Positions 7,491 to 16,550 of a DNA stretch of 64,000 nucleotides are shown here, piece by piece. The notes under the pieces are model-generated. The model saw only the letters and a program-made list of their open reading frames with translations, ran no database searches and was not told the DNA's origin. Source of the DNA: Actinomycetes bacterium (GTDB lineage: Bacteria; Actinomycetota; Acidimicrobiia; Acidimicrobiales; RAAP-2); NCBI GenBank assembly GCA_021848365.1, contig JAJZUS010000003.1, positions 1 through 64,000 on the forward strand, given 5' to 3'. Both the position numbers and the translations under genes were made by a program. The first letter of the stretch is position 1. Each line of letters begins with the position of its first letter.

Positions 7491-8720
7491 ATGCGTATCG
7501 TCGGGGAGTCGGAGATCCGGGCGGCGGTGGCGGCTCTTCGCCGGGACGAGCCGCGCGTGGTCGTCGGTGGGAACACCGCCACTCCGTGGCAACTGCTCCG
7601 GGCGGTTGACCAGGCCCTGCCGCGCTACCGGGTCTTCGTCCTCAATCCTCAGGATCCCTGGCCTCAGCGGGACGGGCTGATCACCGAGTCTCCGTTCATC
7701 GGCCCGGGAGTACGCGGTCGGGACGACGTGGACTTCCTACCGATGCGCCTGTCGCTCGTGCCGCGCCTCTTCGCGACGTCGCGCCGGCCCGACGTGGTCC
7801 TGGTCCAGACGTCCGCACCGCACCGGGGGCGCGTCTCACTCGGCATCGAGGTCAACATTCTGCCCGCCGCCATCCAGGCGGTGCGTCGCGAGGGTGGGTT
7901 GGTGATCGCCCAGGTCAATCCTCAGATGCCCTACACCTTCGGGGACGCGGAGCTCGATGAGGATCTGGTGGATTTTGCCCTGGAGGTCGATACTCCACTG
8001 CCTACGCTCGAGCCCCGACTCATCGACGACGCCGCTCGAGGGATCGGCGAGCGGATCGCCTCGAGGATCGGCGACGGCGCGACGTTGCAGATGGGAATAG
8101 GCCAGTTGCCGGACGCGGCACTCCAGTTCCTTGGGGATCGCCGACACCTGGGCATTTGGACCGAGATGATCTCCGATGGCGTCGTCGCACTCGATCGAGC
8201 CGGGAGTCTTGACATCGATCGGGTGATCTCGACGACGTTCATGTTCGGCAGCGAGGATCTCTACCGCTGGGCGCATCGAAATCCCCGCGTGGTGCTGCGA
8301 CGCACCGAGGTCGCGAACAATCCCGCCCGCATTGCGGATCAGCCCTCCATGATCTCGATCAACACGGCGGTCGAGGTCGACCTTTACGCGCAGGCCAACG
8401 CGAGTTACGTCAGGGGGCGGGTCTTCTCCGGCTTCGGTGGCCAGCCCGACTTCGTGAGCGGAGCCCTGCACTCGCGTGACGGGCAGGCGATCTTGGCCCT
8501 GAGGTCGTGGCACGAGAAGTCGGGCGCCTCCACGATCGTCCCCCTGCTCTCGGCGCCGGTGTGCTCGTTCCAGCACAGCGCCGTCGTCACCGAGCACGGG
8601 GTAGCGGCGCTGTGGGGGTTCAGCCAGAGCGAGCAGGCGGCCGCCCTCATCTCGCAGGCCGCCGATCCTCGAGCTCGCGACGATCTGCGTCGCGCCGCCG
8701 CTCGCCTCGGTCTGCTCTAG
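7491..8720 (+). CDS. acetyl-CoA hydrolase/transferase family protein (4-hydroxybutyrate CoA-transferase-like)
   Basis: The 409-residue protein belongs to the family I CoA-transferases and acyl-CoA hydrolases. The N-terminal half contains GIEVNILPAAIQAVRREGG and AQVNPQMPYTFGD, which bind CoA. The catalytic Glu is about residue 225 in GIWTEMISDG, followed by the C-terminal FGGQPDFVSGA segment. The family moves CoA between short carboxylates or hydrolyses acetyl-CoA; the exact acids are not inferable. A GGAGG sits a few bases before ATG 7491. Next comes a same-strand esterase with its own -10 box, so it may be monocistronic. It is not connected to the upstream tRNA. Confidence 0.88.
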   Translation: MRIVGESEIRAAVAALRRDEPRVVVGGNTATPWQLLRAVDQALPRYRVFVLNPQDPWPQRDGLITESPFIGPGVRGRDDVDFLPMRLSLVPRLFATSRRPDVVLVQTSAPHRGRVSLGIEVNILPAAIQAVRREGGLVIAQVNPQMPYTFGDAELDEDLVDFALEVDTPLPTLEPRLIDDAARGIGERIASRIGDGATLQMGIGQLPDAALQFLGDRRHLGIWTEMISDGVVALDRAGSLDIDRVISTTFMFGSEDLYRWAHRNPRVVLRRTEVANNPARIADQPSMISINTAVEVDLYAQANASYVRGRVFSGFGGQPDFVSGALHSRDGQAILALRSWHEKSGASTIVPLLSAPVCSFQHSAVVTEHGVAALWGFSQSEQAAALISQAADPRARDDLRRAAARLGLL

Positions 8721-8736
8721 CGCGACGGCGGCTGCG

Positions 8737-8742
8737 TAGGCT
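8737..8742 (+). promoter_or_regulatory. -10 box before the esterase-sulfatase pair
   Basis: TAGGCT is followed by a 16-nt stretch carrying GGAGG before ATG 8759, so this promoter would give a short-leadered rather than leaderless mRNA. Confidence 0.4.
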
Positions 8743-8758
8743 GCGTGGCGGAGGACCG

Positions 8759-9688
8759 ATGATCCACCCTGCACTGCACCGCTACATCGAGTCGCTGCGC
8801 CAGTCGCCGCCGCCTCACCCGTCGACGATGACCCTCGACGAGCGCCGCACCCACTACCGAGAGGCCACGCGAGCGTGGTGGCCCGAGCCCCACCCCGTCG
8901 AGGTTCGGGACCTCTCCATCGACCTGGTCGATCGCCGGCTGGCCGCGCGGCTCTACGTGCCCACCGACGATGAGGGTCGCGCTCTCATCGTCTACTTCCA
9001 CGGCGGTTCGTTTGTCGTCGGCGACCTGGATAGCCATGACGGGCTCTGCCGTCGGCTGGCGTCGGACGCCCGCGTGCGCCTCCTCGCCGTTGACTACCGC
9101 CGGGCGCCGGAGAATCCGTTTCCGGCCGCGATCGACGACGCGGTCGACGTCGTTCGCTATCTCGCCGCTCACCGGGGCGACGTGGCTCAGCACGACGCCG
9201 CGCTCGTCGTCATGGGTGATTCGGCCGGCGCGACGATCGCCACGGTCGCGGCCTCGCTCATCGGTCGCGAGGTGGGTCTCGCGGCTCAGGTGCTCCTGTA
9301 CCCTACGCTCGGCCCAGAGATGTTGACCGATTCGGCTCACGTCTACGCCACGGGCTACGGCATCGAGCTCGATCACCTTCGCTACGACTACGGGCTCTAC
9401 CTCGCCGGACAGGTGGACCACACCGATCCTCGGGTCTCGCCCCTCATGAACGAGGACCTCACCGGAGCGCCACCGGCCATCATCGTGGTGGCCCAGTGCG
9501 ACCCCTTGCGTGACGAGGCGGTCGCGTACGCCGGGCTCCTGGAGCACTTCGACGTCCCGGTGACCCTGCTCGAGGCGGAGGGGATGGTCCACGGCTTCAT
9601 CCGGTTGGGGGGAACGATTCCCCAGGCCCTGGCGATCGTGGACGACGTCGCCGAGCACCTGCACCGGCGGATCGCGGAGCGGGCGTGA
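8759..9688 (+). CDS. alpha/beta hydrolase, hormone-sensitive lipase family esterase
   Basis: The 309-residue enzyme has the HSL oxyanion motif YFHGGSF (residues 79-85), nucleophile Ser155 in GDSAG, the acid in CDPLRDEA and the catalytic His in MVHGF. This group hydrolyses short- to medium-chain esters in the cytoplasm. ATG 8759 follows GGAGG by about 5 nt; the longer ORF from 8507 is the shadow of the CoA-transferase gene. The stop overlaps the GTG of the sulfatase-type hydrolase by 4 nt (GTGA), so the two are translationally coupled and may act on the same ester-containing substrate. Confidence 0.9.
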   Translation: MIHPALHRYIESLRQSPPPHPSTMTLDERRTHYREATRAWWPEPHPVEVRDLSIDLVDRRLAARLYVPTDDEGRALIVYFHGGSFVVGDLDSHDGLCRRLASDARVRLLAVDYRRAPENPFPAAIDDAVDVVRYLAAHRGDVAQHDAALVVMGDSAGATIATVAASLIGREVGLAAQVLLYPTLGPEMLTDSAHVYATGYGIELDHLRYDYGLYLAGQVDHTDPRVSPLMNEDLTGAPPAIIVVAQCDPLRDEAVAYAGLLEHFDVPVTLLEAEGMVHGFIRLGGTIPQALAIVDDVAEHLHRRIAERA

Positions 9689-11124
9689 ACGTCCTTTTCA
9701 TCACGCTGGACCAGTTCCGGGGTGATTCCTACGGCGCGGCCGGTCACCCCCTGGTGACCACGCCCACCCTCGATCGCCTCGCCGGGGAAGGGGTTCGGCT
9801 GGCCCGGCACTACTCGCAGGCCGCCCCGTGCGCTCCCGGCCGGGCCGCCCTCTACACGGGGACGTACCAGATGAACAACCGAGTCGTCGCGAACGGGACG
9901 CCCCTGCGTCGGGGCACTCCCTCGCTCGCGACCGTGGCTCGGCGGGCGGGTTACGACCCGACGCTCTTCGGCTACACGGATCAGGGCCTCGATCCTCACG
10001 CCGCCGTTGGGCCCGAGGATCCTCGTCTCAACGACTACGACGGGGTCCTTCCGGGGCTGTCCGTCGGCCTGTACCTCCCCGAGAGCCAGGCCGGATGGGT
10101 GCAGCACCTGCGATCGCTCGGCTACGACGTGCCCTCGGGGTGGGCGCCGGCGCTACGCGGTGAGCCGGAGCGCCCCGCGGAGCACTCCCTGGCGGCCTTC
10201 CTCACGGATCGCTTCCTCGAGTGGCTGGATCACCAGGAGTCGGGTTGGTTCGCCCATCTGAGCTATCTCCGCCCACACCCTCCCTACGCGGCCGCCGGGC
10301 GCTTCAGCTCCCTCTACGACCCCGCGGACGTCCCCGACGCGATCGAGCCGGCCGAGCGGGGGCGCCACCCGATCCACGAGCTGGCGCTGACGCTTCCCGG
10401 GGCCGCGGCGCCCACGACGCCCGACGGCGTGCGGACCCTGCGAGCCCAGTACTACGGAATGGTGAGCGAGGTTGACTCGCAGCTCGCTCGCGTGGTGTCG
10501 GCGGTCGAAGAGCGGGGTGAGTGGGCCGACACGCTCATCATCGTGACCGCTGACCACGGAGACCAGTTGGGCGACCACGGCCTCATCGAGAAGCTCGGCT
10601 ACTTCCCGCAGAGCTACCACATCCTCGGCCTGTGGCGCGACCCCCGAACCCCGGAACTCGCGGGAACCGTCGTCGACCGCTTCACGGAGAACGTCGACCT
10701 GCTCCCGAGTCTCGCCGTCGCGCTGGGAGCGACGGCACCGCCCGAGTGCGACGGTCGACCGCTCCAGGACCTCTGGGCGAACCCGGATAGCGAGTGGCGT
10801 CAGGCGGCCCATTACGAGTGGGACTATCGCCGCTATTCGATCGGGACGCCGGGCTGGACGGCGTCGGATCGTTCGACCACCCGCCAGAACCTGGCCGTGA
10901 CGGTGAGCGAGGACCTCGCCTACGTCCAGTTCGGTGACGGGAGCTGGCTCTGCTTCGATCTCGCGGCCGATCCGACGTGGCGCACGCTCACGACGGACGC
11001 CGACCGGATCCTCCCGGCGGCGCAGGAGATGCTGGTCTGGCGTCAGGAGCACCTAGACCGAGAACTGACAGAGATGCTGCTCGGGCCCGACCGACGCGGC
11101 CGCTGGCCCGACCTCGGCTGGTAA
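9685..11124 (+). CDS. formylglycine-dependent sulfatase-family hydrolase, phosphonate monoester hydrolase-like
   Basis: The 479-residue alkaline-phosphatase-fold hydrolase carries the sulfatase signature CAPGR at residues 49-53, where Cys49 would be oxidised to formylglycine. Metal ligands appear in LFITLDQFRGD and TADHGDQLGDHG. The stretch around MNNRVVANGTPL and ARRAGYDPTLFGYTDQG resembles phosphonate monoester hydrolases/phosphodiesterases rather than classical arylsulfatases (recalled family features). It lacks a signal peptide, so it is cytosolic, as PMHs are. It needs a formylglycine-generating enzyme, which is not in this window. It is coupled to the esterase by a 4-nt overlap. Confidence 0.88.
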   Translation: MNVLFITLDQFRGDSYGAAGHPLVTTPTLDRLAGEGVRLARHYSQAAPCAPGRAALYTGTYQMNNRVVANGTPLRRGTPSLATVARRAGYDPTLFGYTDQGLDPHAAVGPEDPRLNDYDGVLPGLSVGLYLPESQAGWVQHLRSLGYDVPSGWAPALRGEPERPAEHSLAAFLTDRFLEWLDHQESGWFAHLSYLRPHPPYAAAGRFSSLYDPADVPDAIEPAERGRHPIHELALTLPGAAAPTTPDGVRTLRAQYYGMVSEVDSQLARVVSAVEERGEWADTLIIVTADHGDQLGDHGLIEKLGYFPQSYHILGLWRDPRTPELAGTVVDRFTENVDLLPSLAVALGATAPPECDGRPLQDLWANPDSEWRQAAHYEWDYRRYSIGTPGWTASDRSTTRQNLAVTVSEDLAYVQFGDGSWLCFDLAADPTWRTLTTDADRILPAAQEMLVWRQEHLDRELTEMLLGPDRRGRWPDLGW

Positions 11125-11269
11125 GTCCCGCTGACCAGGAACGGGAAGGGGAGCCCCTCGACGCCCGCGCTCGCCGATCCCCGGTTTTGACCGTGTGACC
11201 TGTCGCGGCGGCACTCATCTGGAAAGATGTCCCCTGCGTCAACAGCGACGCTGTGAAGAGGGAGATTCA

Positions 11270-12151
11270 ATGCAGCGCATTTCACGTGTGCGGTCGATGC
11301 TCGCGACGGCGGGCGTGGCCACGCTCGTCCTGGCCTCGTCGGCGGTCGCCGGTGCGGCTCCGACCGGGACCTACAACGCCGCGGCGGCGAAGCTCGTACC
11401 AGCCGTGTACAAGGGCAAGGTCCTGCAGGTCGCGACCGACGCCACCTACGCGCCCGACGAGTACATGCAGGGTTCGAAGATGGTCGGATTCGACGTCGAC
11501 CTGATCAACGCCATCGCTAAGACGCTCGGGATCAAGGTCAACGAGAACAACGTCACGTTCGACAACATCATCGCCGGTATCAAGTCGGGCAAGTACGTGA
11601 TCGGTAACTCGTCGTTCACTGACACCAAGGCCCGCGAGGCGCAGGTCAACTTCGTCGACTACTTCCAGGCGGGCGAAGGCGTGTACGCGAAGTCCAACGC
11701 CAAGGTCACCTTCACGGGCTTTAAGAGCTTTTGCGGCTTCAAGGTGGCCGTCGAGACCGGAACGGTGGAGCAGACGGACGCCCAGACGGCAGCCAAGTCC
11801 TGCCCGTCGAGCAAGAAGTTGACGGTCCTCACCTTCTCGACCCAGACCGAGGCGAACGTGGCCGTGGCGTCGGGGCACGCGACGTTCGGTTTCGCCGACA
11901 GCCAGATCGCCGGCTACATCGCCGCGACCTCGAAGGGCGCGTTCAAGCTGGTCGGCAAGGCCGTGAACGTCGCTCCCTACGGCATCGCGACGCCGAAGAC
12001 GGCGGCGGGGCTCCATTTGGCCAAGGCCATCCAGGCCGCCCTCAAGGTGCTCGTTGCGAACGGGACCTACGGCAAGATCCTGAAGTCCTACGGCGTCCAG
12101 GCCGGTGCGCTCCCGGTGAGCAAGATCACCCTCAACGGCGCCGTCTCGTAG
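11270..12151 (+). CDS. amino-acid ABC transporter substrate-binding protein (SBP family 3)
   Basis: A Sec signal peptide (basic start, hydrophobic core, cleavage near AVAGAA) precedes a mature domain of the bacterial extracellular solute-binding family 3, 293 residues in all. Recognisable segments are LQVATDATYAPDEYM, MVGFDVDLINAIAKTLG and VAVETGTVEQTD, the pattern of polar amino-acid binders. No lipobox cysteine is seen near the cleavage site, so anchoring is unclear. ATG 11270 follows GGGAG by 5-6 nt. The 145-base upstream gap contains a TTGACC motif at about 11187 but no well-spaced -10. It is the first gene of the importer with the permease and ATPase behind it. Confidence 0.9.
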   Translation: MQRISRVRSMLATAGVATLVLASSAVAGAAPTGTYNAAAAKLVPAVYKGKVLQVATDATYAPDEYMQGSKMVGFDVDLINAIAKTLGIKVNENNVTFDNIIAGIKSGKYVIGNSSFTDTKAREAQVNFVDYFQAGEGVYAKSNAKVTFTGFKSFCGFKVAVETGTVEQTDAQTAAKSCPSSKKLTVLTFSTQTEANVAVASGHATFGFADSQIAGYIAATSKGAFKLVGKAVNVAPYGIATPKTAAGLHLAKAIQAALKVLVANGTYGKILKSYGVQAGALPVSKITLNGAVS

Positions 12152-12184
12152 GGCGTCCGTCGAGTCTGTAGTAAACACATACCC

Positions 12185-13129
12185 ATGACGACGAACGGGG
12201 GCGACGCGGTAAAGGTCGTCCCCGTTCGTCACGTGGGGAGGTGGATCGGCGCGGTCGTGATGGTCGTGCTGGCGGTGATGCTGCTCCACACGCTGCTCTT
12301 CACCTCGCGCTTCACCTGGAGCATCGTCTTCCACTACTTCGGGACGTCCGAGATCATCCAGGGCGTCGTGAAGACCCTCGAGCTCACGGTCCTTGCGATG
12401 ATCATCGGGATCGCTCTGGGCGTGGCGATCGCGATCATGCGCCTGTCGCCCAATCGACTCCTGTCGGCTCCGGCGTGGGCCTACACGTGGTTCTTTCGCG
12501 GCACCCCCGTGTACGTCCAGCTCCTCTTCTGGTTCAACATCGCGGCCCTGTTCCCCCAGCTCTCGATCGGGATCCCGTTCGTCCACGCCGCCTTCCTGCG
12601 CTTCAACGCCGGCAACTTCTTCACCCCCTTCAACGCGGCCTTCATCGGGCTCGGCCTCAACGAGGCGGCGTACATGTCCGAAATCGCTCGTTCCGGCCTG
12701 ATCTCGGTCGACGAGGGCCAGATCGAGGCGGCGAGTTCACTGGGCATGCGTCGCTCTCAGACTCTGCGGCTCGTCGTTCTGCCGCAGGCGATGCGCGTCA
12801 TCATCCCGCCGACCGGCAACGAGGTGATCTCGATGCTGAAGACCACCTCGCTGGCGAGCGCCATCTCGGTGATCGAGACCCTCGGGGCCGCTCAGAACAT
12901 CTACGCCGCGAACTACGAGGTGATGCCGCTGCTTATCACGGCCAGCCTCTGGTATCTCGTGGTGACGACCGTCCTCTCGATCGGTCAGTTCTACCTGGAG
13001 CGTCACTTCGCGAAGGGCGCGCACCGCACGCCTCCGCCGACCCCGATCGCTCGCCTGAAGGCCGACGTACGCGGCATCGCCGGCAAGTTCCGGACCCGTC
13101 GCGGAGTGGTCGCGGAGGTGGTCGCGTGA
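12185..13129 (+). CDS. amino-acid ABC transporter permease (HisM/GlnP family)
   Basis: The 314-residue permease has about five membrane segments, the [18 protein letters not shown] start of the HisM-type domain, and the EAA loop [22 protein letters not shown] that docks on the ATPase. A long basic C-terminal tail (about 40 residues) extends beyond the usual end. A single permease subunit in the operon suggests a homodimeric channel. The stop overlaps the GTG of the ATPase by 4 nt. With the preceding binding protein it forms an importer for polar amino acids; the ligand is not identifiable. Confidence 0.92.
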   Translation: MTTNGGDAVKVVPVRHVGRWIGAVVMVVLAVMLLHTLLFTSRFTWSIVFHYFGTSEIIQGVVKTLELTVLAMIIGIALGVAIAIMRLSPNRLLSAPAWAYTWFFRGTPVYVQLLFWFNIAALFPQLSIGIPFVHAAFLRFNAGNFFTPFNAAFIGLGLNEAAYMSEIARSGLISVDEGQIEAASSLGMRRSQTLRLVVLPQAMRVIIPPTGNEVISMLKTTSLASAISVIETLGAAQNIYAANYEVMPLLITASLWYLVVTTVLSIGQFYLERHFAKGAHRTPPPTPIARLKADVRGIAGKFRTRRGVVAEVVA

Positions 13130-13908
13130 GCACCGCGACGGCGGAGGCGACCCCGATGGTGGAGGCCCGGGGTGTCTGCAAGTCGTTCGCGGGCGTCGAG
13201 GTCCTGAAGGGTGTCGACCTCGTGGTGAAGCGGGGTGAGGTGACCTGCCTCATCGGACCGTCGGGCTCGGGCAAGTCGACGCTGCTCCGCTGCATCAATC
13301 ACCTCGAGAAGCACGACGCGGGCGAGTTGCGGGTCGACGGCCATCTCGTGGGCTACGAGTACCGCGACGGCAAGCTCTACGAGCGCAACGATAAGCAGAT
13401 TTGCGCGGAGCGGGCGAAGATCGGGATGGTCTTCCAGCGCTTCAACCTCTTCCAGCACCTCACGGTCCTCGACAACGTCACGATCGGTCAGGTGAAGGTC
13501 CGTCGGGTTGGCGGCGACCAGGCCGCCGTCCGGGCGAAGGAGCTCCTCGCGCGCGTCGGGCTGGCGGGCAAGGAGGGGGCCTACCCGAGCCAGTTGTCCG
13601 GCGGTCAGCAGCAGCGCGTCGCGATCGCGCGCGCCCTCGCCATGGAGCCGAAGCTGATGCTCTTCGACGAGCCCACGTCGGCTCTCGACCCCGAGCTGGT
13701 CGGAGAGGTGCTCGACGTGATGAAAGACCTCGCCCGCTCTGGCATGACGATGGTCGTGGTGACCCACGAGATGGGCTTCGCTCGCGAGGTCGCGGACACC
13801 GTGTACTTCCTCGATCACGGAGTGATCGAGGAGTCGGGTGACCCCCGAGAGGTACTGACCGCTCCGCGTTCGGAGCGACTCAAGGGGTTCCTCTCGAAGG
13901 TGCTCTAG
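13126..13908 (+). CDS. amino-acid ABC transporter ATP-binding protein (GlnQ/HisP type)
   Basis: The 260-residue ATPase has Walker [10 protein letters not shown]-loop [14 protein letters not shown], signature LSGGQQQR, Walker [13 protein letters not shown] and switch [10 protein letters not shown], the consensus of polar amino-acid importers. A loop around [13 protein letters not shown] between Walker A and the Q-loop is longer than in GlnQ. GTG 13126 overlaps the permease stop (GTGA). Its own stop TAG overlaps GTG 13908 of the CoA-transferase by one base, which extends the operon into metabolism. Confidence 0.94.
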   Translation: MSTATAEATPMVEARGVCKSFAGVEVLKGVDLVVKRGEVTCLIGPSGSGKSTLLRCINHLEKHDAGELRVDGHLVGYEYRDGKLYERNDKQICAERAKIGMVFQRFNLFQHLTVLDNVTIGQVKVRRVGGDQAAVRAKELLARVGLAGKEGAYPSQLSGGQQQRVAIARALAMEPKLMLFDEPTSALDPELVGEVLDVMKDLARSGMTMVVVTHEMGFAREVADTVYFLDHGVIEESGDPREVLTAPRSERLKGFLSKVL

Positions 13909-15083
13909 TGCGCTGGGAACTCCACCCGAGCAACGTCGAGACCGGCCTGCCCCTCGAGGGCGTACGCGTGCTCGACTTCTCCCGAGTCCTCGCCGGTCCC
14001 CTGTGCGCGATGATCGCCGGAGACCTCGGCGCGGACGTCGTCAAGGTCGAGGGTCCCGACGGTGACCCCGTGCGCGCACTGCGCCCACCCGTGCTCGGTG
14101 ACGACGCGACGTACTACCTGGCGGTCAATCGTCACCGGCGCAACGTCGTCGCCGACCTGCGCGACCCGTTCGACCGGGCGGCGATCGAGGACCTCGTCCG
14201 CCAGGCCGACGCGATCGTCGAGAACTTTCTACCGAGCCAGGCTCGTAGTCTCGGGATCGATGCACTCCGCGAGCTCAATCCGGATGCGGTGTGGGTCTCG
14301 GTGACGCCGGCCACGTCCGGCGGGCCGGTCGCGGGCGACCCGTCCTTCGACCTGCTGGCCCAGGCTCGCTCGGGCCTGATGGGCGTCACCGGTCGTGCGG
14401 ACGGCGAGCCGACGAAGGTCGGGTCACCACTCGCCGACGTCGTGACGGGTCTCTACGCCGGGATCGCTCTCATGACCGGCCTCTACGCCCGTCTCGCCGG
14501 GCGACCGGGTCGACGCTTCGAGGCCCCCCTCCTCGAGTCGACGATGAGCGCTCTCATCAACCAGGCTCAGGGATACCTCTCAACGGGCGTGCCGCCCCGC
14601 CGACTCGGTAACGACCATCCGTCGATCGCCCCGTACGGGCCGGTGCGCACGGCCGACGGGTATCTGCTCCTCGCGGTCGGCACCGATTCCCAGTACGCGC
14701 GACTCGTCGAGCTGTTGGGCGATCCCGACCTCGCCGCGGTCGAGCGCTGGGCCACGAATGCCGTGCGCGTCGCGGAACTGGATGACGTGCGCGCCGCCCT
14801 CGAACGCTCCTTCACGACGGCGACCACGACCGAGTGGCTCGATCGCCTGGCGGGGCGGGGCGTGCCCCACGGGCCGATCTACGACGTGGCCGACGCCTTC
14901 GCTCAGCCCCAGATCGCGGGGGAGGACTTCGTCGACGTGATGGACAGCCCCGCGGGCCCGACGAGGGCCATGCGATCCCCCCTCCTCGTGGACGGTCATC
15001 GACCCCCGATCCGTCGGGGCCCCCGTCGCCTCGGCGAGGACACGGCGGAGGTGCTGGGGGAGCGGCCCGTCGGCGAGGGCTAG
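13908..15083 (+). CDS. family III CoA-transferase (CaiB/BaiF)
   Basis: The 391-residue enzyme belongs to the formyl-CoA/carnitine CoA-transferase family, which exchanges CoA between an acyl-CoA and a free acid through a glutathione-independent anhydride at a conserved Asp, here about Asp148 in DPSFDLLAQA. The N-terminal VLDFSRVLAGPLCAMIAGDLGA and the CoA-binding VNRHRRNVVADL are diagnostic. The start GTG 13908 overlaps the upstream ATPase stop, so it may be cotranscribed with the amino-acid importer. The 3' end overlaps the convergent nitroreductase by 4 nt. The acids are unknown. Confidence 0.9.
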   Translation: MRWELHPSNVETGLPLEGVRVLDFSRVLAGPLCAMIAGDLGADVVKVEGPDGDPVRALRPPVLGDDATYYLAVNRHRRNVVADLRDPFDRAAIEDLVRQADAIVENFLPSQARSLGIDALRELNPDAVWVSVTPATSGGPVAGDPSFDLLAQARSGLMGVTGRADGEPTKVGSPLADVVTGLYAGIALMTGLYARLAGRPGRRFEAPLLESTMSALINQAQGYLSTGVPPRRLGNDHPSIAPYGPVRTADGYLLLAVGTDSQYARLVELLGDPDLAAVERWATNAVRVAELDDVRAALERSFTTATTTEWLDRLAGRGVPHGPIYDVADAFAQPQIAGEDFVDVMDSPAGPTRAMRSPLLVDGHRPPIRRGPRRLGEDTAEVLGERPVGEG

Positions 15084-15757
15084 AAACTGGGTCCGTCGAA
15101 GCGATCGCGGGTCGCGAAGTCGGCGACCGGGCGGCGTCGGAGTCGAGTGGGCGCGGACGCTGGCCAGCCCAGGATGACGACGGCCGCGAGGGCCGAGCGC
15201 GGTGGCAGCCCCAGGGCGTCGCGGAGATTCTCTTCACGGGCGCTGGCGACCGTGGTCATGACGCCCCCGAGGCCCCGCTCCCGCGCCGCGAGCAGGATGC
15301 TCCACACGAAGGGGTAGACGGAAGCACCGGCGACGAGGGGGAAGCGCTCGAGGTCCCGGTCGGTCGCGGCGAGCACGTCGAGATCGGCCGCGACGGCGAG
15401 CATCGCGGGAACGGTGTCCAGCGTCTCGGGAAACCCGTCGGGCCGCGACAGGGCGCGGGCCTCCTCGCGTCGCCGGGCGACGGCGGCGCGCTCGTCGTCG
15501 GTCGCCGTGGGCGCGAACGGCGTCACGCCGACGAGGTGGTGGGCCACGTAGTCGTGCCACGCGTCGAGGTAGGCGTCACGGACGGCGCGGCGCACCGACG
15601 AGTCGGTGATCACGGCCACGCTCCAGGGCTGGCGATTGCCCCCGGACGGAGCGAAGCGAGCATCGTCCAGGACTGCGCGAAGGACTTCGTCGTCCACCGG
15701 TCGATCGGTGAAGTCCCGGACGGCTCCCGTGGTCGTCAGAGCGAGGCGGAGATCCAT
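15080..15757 (-). CDS. nitroreductase-family FMN oxidoreductase
   Basis: The 225-residue protein has the nitroreductase fold: an N-terminal FMN-phosphate segment of type TTTGAVRDFTDRPV, the ARFAPSGGNRQPW helix-loop and a C-terminal AAVVILGWPAS strand. Members reduce nitro groups, quinones or flavins with NAD(P)H, usually as homodimers. Substrate is not resolved. It is the last gene of a three-gene minus-strand run (ABC ATPase, ABC-2 permease, nitroreductase) with a 7-base gap to the permease, and its 3' end overlaps the convergent CoA-transferase. Confidence 0.88.
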   Translation of the reverse strand: MDLRLALTTTGAVRDFTDRPVDDEVLRAVLDDARFAPSGGNRQPWSVAVITDSSVRRAVRDAYLDAWHDYVAHHLVGVTPFAPTATDDERAAVARRREEARALSRPDGFPETLDTVPAMLAVAADLDVLAATDRDLERFPLVAGASVYPFVWSILLAARERGLGGVMTTVASAREENLRDALGLPPRSALAAVVILGWPASAPTRLRRRPVADFATRDRFDGPSF

Positions 15758-15764
15758 GCGGGAC

Positions 15765-16550
15765 CTAGGCGTCGCGCCGGTTGACGAGAACGATTCCCGT
15801 GACGACCACGGCCGCCACGTAGAGACAGAGCACCAGGGTTCCGGTCGCCCAGCCGAAGGTGTCGAGGGCGGGCGTGGGGGACATCATGGCCCGTCCGAGG
15901 GCCGAGGGCTCCCACTTCGTGATCGTGTTCTGCCAGCTCGTGGGCAGGATGATCACGATGATCGGCAGGACGAGCAGCAGGGAGGTGAAGACGCTGATAG
16001 CCGCGGACTGGGAGCGCAGGATGAGGCCGAGCCCGAATCCGAGGATGGCGAGGAGGGTGAGATAGACACCGCCCAGCAGGACGGCGCGCAGGACGGCCCC
16101 GTCGCCGAGGGACGCCGTGGGGACGACTCCCTGGTAGATGCGTTGGCCCAGGAGGAAGGCCGCGAGGACGACTACCTCGGCCATGACCAGTGTGGTCGCG
16201 CTCAGAACGAGCAGCTTCGCGACCATCACCGTACCGCGGCGCGGCGTCGCGGCGAAGGTGGTGCGAATCGATCCCGACGCGTACTCGCTGGTGATGAAGA
16301 GGATCCCGATGACGCCCACGGCGAACTGGGCGAAGAGAGTCCCCCCGAGGCTGCTGGACACGGGGTCGAACGTGATGCGTCGCAACTCGGTCGTGGACGT
16401 CCAGTGGGTGCGAATGGCCGACGTGATCAGCGCCGCGAGTCCGATGGTGAGCACGACGGTCACGAGGTATCCCGTCAGGGTCGAGCGCACGGAGCGGAAC
16501 TTGATCCACTCCGCGCGGGTCGTCGAGGCGAGGGTCACGCGATCACTCAT
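15765..16550 (-). CDS. ABC-2 type transporter permease
   Basis: The 261-residue membrane protein has six hydrophobic segments and the N-terminal TRAEWIKFRSVRSTL segment common in ABC-2 exporters of actinobacteria (EWxKLRSxRST). Its start overlaps the upstream ATPase gene by 8 nt, so the two form one export system. Such pairs often extrude antimicrobials or lipophilic compounds; no substrate gene is nearby. Confidence 0.87.
   Translation of the reverse strand: MSDRVTLASTTRAEWIKFRSVRSTLTGYLVTVVLTIGLAALITSAIRTHWTSTTELRRITFDPVSSSLGGTLFAQFAVGVIGILFITSEYASGSIRTTFAATPRRGTVMVAKLLVLSATTLVMAEVVVLAAFLLGQRIYQGVVPTASLGDGAVLRAVLLGGVYLTLLAILGFGLGLILRSQSAAISVFTSLLLVLPIIVIILPTSWQNTITKWEPSALGRAMMSPTPALDTFGWATGTLVLCLYVAAVVVTGIVLVNRRDA

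Noticed and set aside
11125-11269. Possible riboswitch before the amino-acid importer
   Set aside because: No recognisable riboswitch core; only a TTGACC motif and a normal Shine-Dalgarno were seen.
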